From positions 1 to 5,884 of the forward strand of contig JBARZY010000048.1 of NCBI GenBank assembly GCA_049650345.1: DNA of 5,884 nucleotides, written 5' to 3'. The notes beneath the pieces were generated by a model that searched no databases, was not told the origin of the DNA, and saw only the letters and a program-made list of their open reading frames with translations. Of the stretch, positions 1-5,654 are shown piece by piece (within the stretch, counting starts at the first letter, position 1; the number at the start of each line of letters is the position of its first letter). The position numbers and the translations under genes are program-made. The DNA is from Glaciecola sp049650345. Its GTDB lineage: Bacteria; Pseudomonadota; Gammaproteobacteria; Enterobacterales; Alteromonadaceae.

Positions 1-443
1 GAGGGTAAATCCCCCAACAGTTGCTTAACGGTCTCTTCTAACGTTTCACGTTTAAACCAAAACTTACCATTTTTAATAGTTTGAATACCCTTAATTAGGT
101 TTTCAAGTTTATCACACTCGTAAAATACGCCACGTACGCCATTTCGCAGCGCTGTAGTTTCAATGTGCGCATTTTCTTTTGATACTGCAAAAAAGACTAC
201 CTTATTTTTAACGCTTGAGGTAAAAATTGGATGTGTAAACAATTGGGTGGCTGACTGATTCGATGCATCAACAAAAATAAGTTTATAAAACCCTAAATGT
301 TCATCTAATGGTATATTATCAGTGACTTTTAAGTCGTAACCACAAGCATCAATAAGGTCTAAAAAGTGCGCTAATGACGAATGCCTTGTATGGCCAATAT
401 CGGCTTTTTTGTGTGTAAGTACGAGCGACTTTAATAAACTCAT
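1..443 (-). CDS. LuxR/CsgD-VpsT-like transcriptional regulator, N-terminal part (cut by window edge)
   Basis: The reverse strand is open from an ATG at 443 to the window edge, giving 147 residues with no stop. AAGGA at 451-455 lies 7 bases before the ATG and supports this start. I see an alpha/beta receiver-like fold. A strand ending KLIFVDAS places D59 where receivers carry the phospho-acceptor. The block NGVRGVFYECDKLENLIKGI (101-120), followed by a KNGKFWFKRETLE helix, strongly resembles the NGVFY...G...G block of CsgD and VpsT, which control biofilm matrix and curli genes. The paired acidic residues that usually bind Mg near the first strand of receivers are not evident (VLTHKKADIG), so it may be a pseudo-receiver. 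The LuxR helix-turn-helix expected after about residue 150 is outside the window, so DNA binding is inferred from the family. It is transcribed away from the rimP operon and has its own promoter candidate. The exact target pathway cannot be assigned. Confidence 0.8.
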   Translation of the reverse strand, partial: MSLLKSLVLTHKKADIGHTRHSSLAHFLDLIDACGYDLKVTDNIPLDEHLGFYKLIFVDASNQSATQLFTHPIFTSSVKNKVVFFAVSKENAHIETTALRNGVRGVFYECDKLENLIKGIQTIKNGKFWFKRETLEETVKQLLGDLP

Positions 444-495
444 TAGTAATTCCTTTTTATTAACACTTTATTATTATTTTGTAGACAACAAACTT

Positions 496-524
496 AAGAT
501 ACCGCTAATTTTTATGAGTAACAA
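496..524 (-). promoter_or_regulatory. Candidate sigma70 promoter of the CsgD-like regulator
   Basis: Read on the reverse strand, TTGTTA (519-524) and TATCTT (496-501) are separated by exactly 17 bases. The start of transcription would fall near 489, giving an untranslated leader of about 45 bases before the ATG at 443. The -35 hexamer matches consensus at 4 of 6 positions and the -10 at 4 of 6. The -35 overlaps one copy of a repeated 10-mer (522-531), which suggests regulation at this promoter. This is sequence pattern only. Confidence 0.45.
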
Positions 525-531
525 GTGCTTA
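522..531. repeat. Repeated 10-mer CAAGTGCTTA, copy 1 (possible operator)
   Basis: CAAGTGCTTA occurs here and again, identical and in the same orientation, at 581-590, 59 bases apart. A shortened variant, CAAGGCTTAG, lies at 561-570. This copy overlaps the -35 of the regulator promoter by three bases (522-524). The placement fits a binding site for a regulator of the divergent pair. The binding protein is unknown. Confidence 0.4.
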
Positions 532-580
532 CAACTAAAACATCATACATTTACTGGTTTCAAGGCTTAGTTTTACAATT

Positions 581-590
581 CAAGTGCTTA
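581..590. repeat. Repeated 10-mer CAAGTGCTTA, copy 2 (possible operator)
   Basis: This is an exact second copy of the 10-mer at 522-531. It sits 12 bases upstream of the -35 of the operon promoter, centred near -52 relative to the predicted operon start. A regulator bound here could touch RNA polymerase at the operon promoter, or loop or cooperate with the copy at 522. The distance between copies (59 bases, about 5.6 helical turns) does not favour same-face binding. Confidence 0.4.
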
Positions 591-602
591 TTATTTAAAT
601 CA

Positions 603-631
603 TTGCGATATGAGCGGAAGGTGAGTATAAT
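603..631 (+). promoter_or_regulatory. Strong sigma70 promoter of the rimP-nusA-infB operon
   Basis: TTGCGA (603-608) and a perfect TATAAT (626-631) are separated by 17 bases, the optimal spacing. An AT-rich stretch at about 588-602 directly upstream resembles an UP element. Transcription should begin near 638, some 318 bases before the rimP start codon. I saw no other convincing promoter between here and rimP, so this is the likely main promoter of the operon. Confidence 0.72.
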
Positions 632-856
632 AACTGCATTCGCGAACTCCCTGTAAAGTGTAAATAACACTAATCGGTATTACGCCTATTATTTATAGAG
701 GCCATACGGCTTAATAAGTAATCTCAAAGCACCGCGAAAAAGCAAGGCGCCCACTGAACATGTTGAATATTTGGTTGAGCTCTAGTGCTGATGTTAAAAG
801 TATTTGTTATGCCATACACTTGGCAATTTCATTGCTTTTAAGTACCTTTAAGAATT

Positions 857-881
857 GGCTCCGCTTGTTCGGGGCTTTTTT
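857..881 (+). terminator. Intrinsic terminator 1 in the rimP leader
   Basis: GGCTCCG (857-863) pairs with CGGGGCT (870-876) through a 6-base loop, giving seven pairs of which two are G-U. A run of six T (876-881) follows. No gene ends just upstream, so it lies inside the leader and would stop transcripts from the promoter at 603-631 before they reach rimP unless bypassed. Confidence 0.7.
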
Positions 882-886
882 GTATG

Positions 887-907
887 CGTTTATTGTAAAA
901 ATAAACG
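887..907 (+). repeat. Perfect inverted repeat between the two leader terminators
   Basis: CGTTTATT (887-894) and AATAAACG (900-907) are exact reverse complements around a 5-base loop, GTAAA. The stem is AT-rich and has no T tract after it, so it is not itself a terminator. It may act as a spacer or structural element in the leader RNA, or as a DNA operator. The function is unknown. Confidence 0.6.
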
Positions 908-913
908 ATTAAC

Positions 914-933
914 GGGCTGCATGCCCTTTTTTT
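914..933 (+). terminator. Intrinsic terminator 2 in the rimP leader (weak stem, long T tract)
   Basis: GGGC (914-917) and GCCC (923-926) form a 4-bp G-C stem with loop TGCAT, followed by seven T (927-933). A short stem plus a good T tract is the kind of terminator often helped by NusA, which is encoded two genes downstream. It ends only 22 bases before the rimP TTG start, so it can only work as an attenuator of this operon. Confidence 0.6.
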
Positions 934-945
934 GTATGTAAAATT

Positions 946-949
946 GGAG
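946..949 (+). promoter_or_regulatory. Ribosome binding site that fixes the rimP start
   Basis: GGAG at 946-949 lies 6 bases before the TTG at 956. Earlier in-frame TTG codons at 932 (inside the terminator T tract), 944 and 950 lack a properly placed Shine-Dalgarno sequence, so 956 is the best start. Confidence 0.75.
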
Positions 950-955
950 TTGGGA

Positions 956-1414
956 TTGTCACAACTTGAGAAAAAATTAACTGAATTACTTAATCCTGCT
1001 GTTGAAGCGACAGGGTTTGAGCTAGTTGGTGTTGAGTTTGTTAGAGCAGGTAAACATTCTACCTTGCGCGTATATATTGATTCAGAAAACGGTGTGGATG
1101 TTGATGACTGCGCTGAAGTGAGTCATCAGGCTAGCGCAATATTAGACCTTGAAGATCCAATAACCACTGAATATAACTTAGAAGTATCATCACCTGGAAT
1201 GGACAGGCCTTTGTTTAAACCAGCGCATTATGCAGCTGTGTTAACCGAGACTATTTCAGTAAAATTACAAATGCCACAAGATGGTCGTAGAAACTTTAAA
1301 GGCGCGCTTATTTCGTGCAATGAACAGTTTTTTGTAATTAATGTAGATAACGAGCGTTTTGAATTGGCCTATGACAATGTTGTTAAGGCTAATTTAGTGC
1401 CAAATTTTGATTAA
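956..1414 (+). CDS. rimP: Ribosome maturation factor RimP
   Basis: RimP binds the small ribosomal subunit in the cytoplasm and is needed for efficient 30S maturation. From the TTG at 956 the protein has 152 residues, the usual RimP size, and begins MSQLEKKLTELL like E. coli RimP. The N-terminal domain carries FELVGVEFVR (21-30), the STLRVYID strand (35-42), DDCAEVSHQ (50-58) and the hallmark VSSPGMDRPL (77-86). The C-terminal Sm/SH3-like domain (about 87-152) ends in KANLVPNF. There is no in-frame ATG until Met82, inside the conserved core, so a TTG start is required. It is the first gene of the operon and lies directly behind two leader terminators. nusA follows after 36 bases. The rare TTG start may keep its translation below that of nusA and infB (inference). 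Confidence 0.95.
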   Translation: MSQLEKKLTELLNPAVEATGFELVGVEFVRAGKHSTLRVYIDSENGVDVDDCAEVSHQASAILDLEDPITTEYNLEVSSPGMDRPLFKPAHYAAVLTETISVKLQMPQDGRRNFKGALISCNEQFFVINVDNERFELAYDNVVKANLVPNFD

Positions 1415-1450
1415 ACTTATTGTGCTCGAATTAAGAGTAATGAGGCGAAA

Positions 1451-2944
1451 ATGAGTAAAGAAATTTTATTAGTTGCTGAAGCAGTATCAAACGAAAAACA
1501 AGTGCCAAGAGAAAAGATTTTCGAAGCATTAGAATATGCCTTAGCGAGTGCGACCAAAAAGAAAAACGAACGCGCTATTGAAGTACGCGTTTCTATCGAC
1601 CGTGAAACCGGTGATTTTGATACATTTAGACGTTGGTTAGTAGTAGATGACAACGAAGTACAAGAAAACCCTTATGCTGAAATTACCCTTTCAGCGGCTC
1701 AAGTAGACGAGCCAGAAATTGGTCTTGGCGAGTTTGTTGAAGAACAAATTGAATCAGTCGCATTTGACCGCATCACTACGCAAACTGCGAAACAAGTTAT
1801 TGTACAAAAAGTGCGTGAAGCAGAGCGCGCACAAATGATTGCTGAATATGAAGACAAAGTCGGCGAACTCGTTACCGGTACGGTTAAAAAAGTCAATCGC
1901 GATAACATTATTATCGACTTGGGTAATAACGCTGAAGGCGTTATATTTAGAGACGATATGTTGCCACGCGAAACCTTCAGACCAGGCGATAGAGTGCGGG
2001 GTTTATTATACGTAATTAGACCTGAAGCGCGTGGTGCACAGCTGTTTATCAGTCGTACTCACCCTGATATGTTGGTTGAATTATTTAGATTAGAAGTACC
2101 AGAAATTGCTGAGGAAACACTAGAAATAAAATCGGCAGCTCGCGATCCAGGTGCAAGGGCTAAAATTGCCGTTAAAACAAACGATAAGCGCTTAGACCCT
2201 GTGGGTGCATGTGTGGGTATGCGTGGTTCGCGTGTACAAGCAGTATCGAGTGAGTTAGGTGGTGAGCGTGTTGATATTGTGTTGTGGGATGAGAATCCGG
2301 CGCAGTTCGTAATTAATGCAATGGCACCAGCAGAAGTAGCCTCAATTGTAGTTGATGAAGACGCTCGTTCTATGGATGTTGCGGTAGAAAGCGATAACCT
2401 CGCTCAAGCAATTGGTCGTAACGGTCAAAACATTCGCTTAGCAAGTCAGCTAACTGAGTGGGAACTGAACGTAATGACCGTTGAAGATCTCAGTACTAAG
2501 CATGAAGCTGAGAATCAAAAAGTACTGTCGGTATTTACTGAAGGCTTGGAAATTGATGAAGACTTCGCATTGGTATTGGTTGATGAAGGCTTTACAAGCT
2601 TAGAAGAAATTGCCTACGTACCTGTGAATGAGTTACTTGAAATTGAAGGACTTGACGAAGATCTTGTAGAAGAGTTAAGAAATAGAGCTAAAGCAGCGTT
2701 AACTACTAAAGCTTTAGCAAACGAAGAGTCGTTAGAGTCATCAGAGCCTGAACAAGAATTACTTGATTTAGCCGGCATGGAAAAACATGTTGCTTTCGTT
2801 TTAGCAAGTCGAGGTATCACTAACCTTGAATTGTTAGCAGAACAAGGAACAGATGAAATAAGCGATATTGAGGAACTTACCGAGGAAAAAGCCGGTGAGT
2901 TAATCATGGCAGCGCGAAACCTTGTTTGGTTTAACGAAGAATAG
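1451..2944 (+). CDS. nusA: Transcription termination/antitermination factor NusA
   Basis: NusA binds RNA polymerase and nascent RNA. It promotes pausing and intrinsic termination, and takes part in antitermination complexes on rRNA. The product is 497 residues, against 495 in E. coli. Visible domains in order are an N-terminal polymerase-binding domain (about 1-130, with DFDTFRRWLVVD and ITTQTAKQVIVQKVREAERA), S1 (about 137-201, VNRDNIIIDLGNNAEGVI), KH1 (about 230-298, GxxG loop GMRG at 256-259) and KH2 (about 302-368, GRNG at 322-325). Two acidic helix-hairpin-helix repeats (about 365-415 and 440-490) follow; these are typical of gammaproteobacterial NusA and contact the alpha C-terminal domain or N protein in E. 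coli. GAGG at 1442-1445 lies 5 bases before the ATG. infB follows after 23 bases. No key residue appears to be missing. Feedback of NusA on the leader terminators is plausible. Confidence 0.98.
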   Translation: MSKEILLVAEAVSNEKQVPREKIFEALEYALASATKKKNERAIEVRVSIDRETGDFDTFRRWLVVDDNEVQENPYAEITLSAAQVDEPEIGLGEFVEEQIESVAFDRITTQTAKQVIVQKVREAERAQMIAEYEDKVGELVTGTVKKVNRDNIIIDLGNNAEGVIFRDDMLPRETFRPGDRVRGLLYVIRPEARGAQLFISRTHPDMLVELFRLEVPEIAEETLEIKSAARDPGARAKIAVKTNDKRLDPVGACVGMRGSRVQAVSSELGGERVDIVLWDENPAQFVINAMAPAEVASIVVDEDARSMDVAVESDNLAQAIGRNGQNIRLASQLTEWELNVMTVEDLSTKHEAENQKVLSVFTEGLEIDEDFALVLVDEGFTSLEEIAYVPVNELLEIEGLDEDLVEELRNRAKAALTTKALANEESLESSEPEQELLDLAGMEKHVAFVLASRGITNLELLAEQGTDEISDIEELTEEKAGELIMAARNLVWFNEE

Positions 2945-2967
2945 GTCAATTAGGAGTATTTATAGAT

Positions 2968-5577
2968 ATGGCAGAAGTTTCCATAGAAAAATTAGCAAGT
3001 GATATCAGCACGACTGTTGACCGATTATTAAAACAGTTTAAAGATGCTGGCATTGAAAAAAAAGCAAGCGATAATGTTACCGAGGAAGAAAAACAGACCT
3101 TGTTAGACTTTTTAAGTAAACAACATGGCGGTGCAGGTGCGCAAGCACCTAAAAAGATGACTTTGCAACGCAAAACAACAAGTACCCTTAGCTTAGGTAA
3201 ATCTAAAGCGGTAAAAGTTGAAGTGCGCAAAAAGAGAACTTACGTAAAGCGTTCTGATCTTGAAGTTCAGCAACTTGCTGATGAAGAAGCAAAGAAAAAA
3301 GCTGAAGAAGAGCAGGCGCGTCTAGAGGCCGAGAAAAAAGCCGCTGAAGTGGCAAAGGCTGCCGCAGAAGAAAAAGCGAAAAAGGCCGAAGAAGCGCGTA
3401 AAAAACAAGAGGCTGAGCGTGCTGCCCGCGCTGAAAAAGCGAAGAAAGAAGCCGAAGAACGCAAATCGGCAGATTCAAAGCTAACGGATGAAGAACGTGC
3501 CGCGCAAGAGCAAGCACGTACTGAAGCAGAACGCATTAAGAAGCAACAAGAAGAAGAAGCTCAGAAGAAACTAGAGAAAGACGCTAAAAAAGCGGCTGAA
3601 GAAGCGCGCAAGCTTGCTGAAGAAAATGAACGTCGTTGGAAAGAAGAAGAAGAGCGCCGTAAAAAGCAAGAAGCTGAAGAAGTGCATTTGCACTCTAATC
3701 GCTACGCGCAAGAAGCAGAAGACGAGCAAGATATGCAAGTTGAACGCTCAAGCCGTCGTCGTAAAAAGTCAAAACGCAATGCGGGTGAAGATCTTAAGCA
3801 CAGCTTTAATAAGCCTGTAGCGCCTGTTGAGCGGATAGTTAAACTGGGTGAAACCATTACTGTTGGTGACCTAGCCAGCAGAATGTCAGTTAAAGGCACT
3901 CAAGTTATCAAAACCATGATGAAAATGGGTGAGATGGCGACAATCAACCAAGTACTCGATCAAGAAACGGCTGTATTGGTGATTGAAGAAATGGGTCATA
4001 AATATGAACTCGTAAATGAGAACGCATTAGAAGAAGAATTGGTTGCGCTTTCATCTTCGGGAAGCAAAGAGTCTCGTGCACCGGTAGTAACTATTATGGG
4101 TCACGTTGACCATGGTAAAACGTCACTACTTGATTATATTCGTCGCGCTAAAGTGGCAGATGGAGAAGCTGGTGGTATTACACAGCACATTGGTGCGTAT
4201 AGCGTACAAACCGACAATGGCCGTATTGCTTTCTTAGATACTCCTGGACACGCCGCGTTTACTGCTATGCGTGCTCGTGGCGCCACAGCAACCGATATTG
4301 TTATATTAGTTGTTGCCGCAGACGATGGTGTAATGCCGCAAACAAAAGAAGCGGTACAACACGCGAAAGCAGCAGGTGTGCCATTAATTGTTGCGGTTAA
4401 TAAAATGGATAAAGAATCTGCCGACCCTGACCGCGTTAAAACTGAGCTATCTCAGTTGGAAGTGATTTCAGAAGAGTGGGGCGGTGAGCACCAATTTGTA
4501 AATGTATCTGCAAAAACAGGCTTAGGTATCGATGAGTTACTAGAAGCCATTAGCTTGCAAGCTGAAGTACTTGATTTACAAGCTATTCGCGAAGGCGCAG
4601 CACGCGGTATTGTAATTGAATCTAGGTTAGACAAGGGACGTGGTCCTGTTGCCTCTGTGCTAGTACAAGAAGGCCAATTACAAGCCGGCGATATTTTATT
4701 ATGCGGCGAAGAGTATGGCCGTGTTAGAGCAATGCGTGACGAACATGGTAAAACGATTGACCTTGCTGGGCCTTCAACACCGGTAGAAGTACTTGGTTTG
4801 TCAGGCGTGCCTACTGCTGGTGAGAGCGCTTTAGTTGTACAAGATGAGCGTAAAGCAAGAGAAGTAGCTGCCAAACGCCATACTAAGCAACGCGAATTGA
4901 AACTAGCGAAACAGCAAAAGGCGAAGCTAGAGAACATGTTTGCTAACATGGAAAGCGGTGACGTAAGCGAACTAAACATTGTATTAAAAGCGGATGTACA
5001 AGGTTCAATTGAGGCCATTGCTGATAGCTTAATTAAGTTGTCTACTTCAGAAGTGAAAGTGAACATTGTAGGTAGCGGTGTAGGTGGTATTACTGAAACC
5101 GATGCCAGTTTGGCAGCGGCTTCTTCAGCTATTGTTGTGGGCTTTAATGTACGTGCCGATGCTACTGCGCGTAAAATGATTGAAGCTGAAGAAATTGACC
5201 TTCGCTATTACAGCATCATTTATGAACTAATTGATGAAGTGAAACAAGCCATGAGTGGTATGCTTGCACCAGAATTTAAACAGCAAATTATTGGTTTGGC
5301 TGAAGTACGTGACGTATTTAAGTCTCCGAAAATTGGTGCTATTGCTGGTTGTATGGTTACTGAAGGCGTAATCAAACGTAACAACCCTATTCGTGTATTG
5401 CGTGAAAACGTGGTGATTTATGAAGGTGAGTTAGAATCATTACGTCGCTTCAAAGACGATGTACAAGATGTTAAAAAAGGCATTGAGTGTGGTATCGGCG
5501 TTAAGAATTACAATGACGTAAAAGTAGGCGATCAAATAGAAGTATTTGAAGTAGTAGAAGTACAGCGCGAAATATAA
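2968..5577 (+). CDS. infB: Translation initiation factor IF-2
   Basis: IF-2 is the GTPase that brings formyl-methionyl initiator tRNA to the 30S subunit and drives 50S joining. The product has 869 residues, close to the 890 of E. coli IF2-alpha. A first IF2 N-terminal module lies at about 1-52, and a basic MTLQRKT...RKKRTYVKR segment at 64-95. A long Lys/Glu/Ala/Arg linker, probably helical, spans about 100-240. A second N-terminal module (GETITVGDLA...EEMGHK) lies at 294-345. The G domain shows G1 GHVDHGKT (378-385), G2 GGIT (402-405), G3 DTPGH (424-428, with the catalytic-type His428), G4 NKMD (478-481) and G5 SAK (514-516). Domain II and the C-terminal initiator-tRNA-binding region (FKSPKIGAIAGCMVTEG, 784-800) follow. 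AGGAG at 2952-2956 lies 11 bases before the ATG, a long but acceptable spacing. The N-terminal sequence matches IF2-alpha, which supports this start. A terminator separates it from rbfA. Confidence 0.98.
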   Translation: MAEVSIEKLASDISTTVDRLLKQFKDAGIEKKASDNVTEEEKQTLLDFLSKQHGGAGAQAPKKMTLQRKTTSTLSLGKSKAVKVEVRKKRTYVKRSDLEVQQLADEEAKKKAEEEQARLEAEKKAAEVAKAAAEEKAKKAEEARKKQEAERAARAEKAKKEAEERKSADSKLTDEERAAQEQARTEAERIKKQQEEEAQKKLEKDAKKAAEEARKLAEENERRWKEEEERRKKQEAEEVHLHSNRYAQEAEDEQDMQVERSSRRRKKSKRNAGEDLKHSFNKPVAPVERIVKLGETITVGDLASRMSVKGTQVIKTMMKMGEMATINQVLDQETAVLVIEEMGHKYELVNENALEEELVALSSSGSKESRAPVVTIMGHVDHGKTSLLDYIRRAKVADGEAGGITQHIGAYSVQTDNGRIAFLDTPGHAAFTAMRARGATATDIVILVVAADDGVMPQTKEAVQHAKAAGVPLIVAVNKMDKESADPDRVKTELSQLEVISEEWGGEHQFVNVSAKTGLGIDELLEAISLQAEVLDLQAIREGAARGIVIESRLDKGRGPVASVLVQEGQLQAGDILLCGEEYGRVRAMRDEHGKTIDLAGPSTPVEVLGLSGVPTAGESALVVQDERKAREVAAKRHTKQRELKLAKQQKAKLENMFANMESGDVSELNIVLKADVQGSIEAIADSLIKLSTSEVKVNIVGSGVGGITETDASLAAASSAIVVGFNVRADATARKMIEAEEIDLRYYSIIYELIDEVKQAMSGMLAPEFKQQIIGLAEVRDVFKSPKIGAIAGCMVTEGVIKRNNPIRVLRENVVIYEGELESLRRFKDDVQDVKKGIECGIGVKNYNDVKVGDQIEVFEVVEVQREI

Positions 5578-5599
5578 GCTCCAGTACTTGCCTAAATAT

Positions 5600-5624
5600 A
5601 CGGAGGCCTAGTGCCTCCGTTTTT
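5600..5624 (+). terminator. Strong intrinsic terminator between infB and rbfA
   Basis: ACGGAGGC (5600-5607) and GCCTCCGT (5613-5620) form a perfect 8-bp stem with loop CTAGT, followed by a run of five T (5620-5624). It starts 23 bases after the infB stop and ends 30 bases before the rbfA ATG. The T run exists only on the + strand, so it acts on transcripts coming from infB. It should lower, and may condition, transcription into rbfA. Confidence 0.85.
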
Positions 5625-5654
5625 GTCATTAATCAACTACAAATAGGAACTATT

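Larger units (their letters stand above)
638..955 (+). promoter_or_regulatory. Long structured untranslated leader (candidate attenuator) of the rimP operon
   Basis: The interval between the predicted transcription start and rimP holds no convincing gene and no tRNA. It contains a series of hairpins. AGTGT pairs with ACACT (657-671). A 5-bp stem with a 4-base loop lies at 699-712, flanked by TTATT/AATAA (689-693/713-717). A 9-bp stem pairs 794-802 with 833-841 around an inner 5-bp hairpin (810-825). The leader then has a terminator (857-881), a perfect 8-bp hairpin (887-907) and a second terminator (914-933). A putative attenuator called the rimP leader has been proposed upstream of this operon in gammaproteobacteria, as I recall it. 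Whether this sequence belongs to that family cannot be decided by eye. Premature termination and release of the operon under some signal, possibly NusA level, is the likely role (inference). Confidence 0.5.

Noticed and set aside
621..656. Possible 11-codon leader peptide from a GTG at 621
   Set aside because: Its start lies upstream of the predicted transcription start near 638 and overlaps the -10 hexamer, so it would not be in the transcript.
771..799. Second promoter candidate TTGGTT-17-TTAAAA before rimP
   Set aside because: The -10 match is poor and its bases are better explained by the stem at 794-802/833-841. The promoter at 603-631 is far stronger.
833..841. TGCTTTTAA resembling the boxA antitermination element
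   Set aside because: It differs from the boxA core TGCTCTTTA and lacks a clear partner boxB-like hairpin. It also forms the 3' arm of a stem, so the resemblance may be chance.
760..912. 50-codon + strand open frame starting MLNIWLSSSADVKS, hydrophobic in its middle
   Set aside because: It has no properly spaced Shine-Dalgarno sequence (AAGG at 744-747 is 12 bases away) and it runs straight through terminator 1 and the following hairpin, which better explain the sequence. No family is recognised.
932..955. Upstream extension of rimP by eight codons from a TTG at 932
   Set aside because: The codon sits inside the T tract of terminator 2, there is no Shine-Dalgarno sequence before it, and the added residues are not found at the start of RimP proteins I know.
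3203..3536. Reverse-strand open frames opposite the IF-2 linker, rich in Ala/Ser/Phe or Leu
   Set aside because: They are produced by the purine-rich Lys/Glu/Ala codons on the + strand, which leave few stops on the other strand. There is no sign of real coding.
3614..3820. 68-codon + strand frame inside infB, lysine-rich
   Set aside because: It is an out-of-frame shadow of the AAG/GAA-rich IF-2 linker with no ribosome binding site of its own.
4452..5066. 204-codon open frame on the reverse strand opposite infB
   Set aside because: It lies entirely opposite the conserved IF-2 G domain and domain II, is serine/threonine-rich in the way antisense frames are, and matches no family I know.
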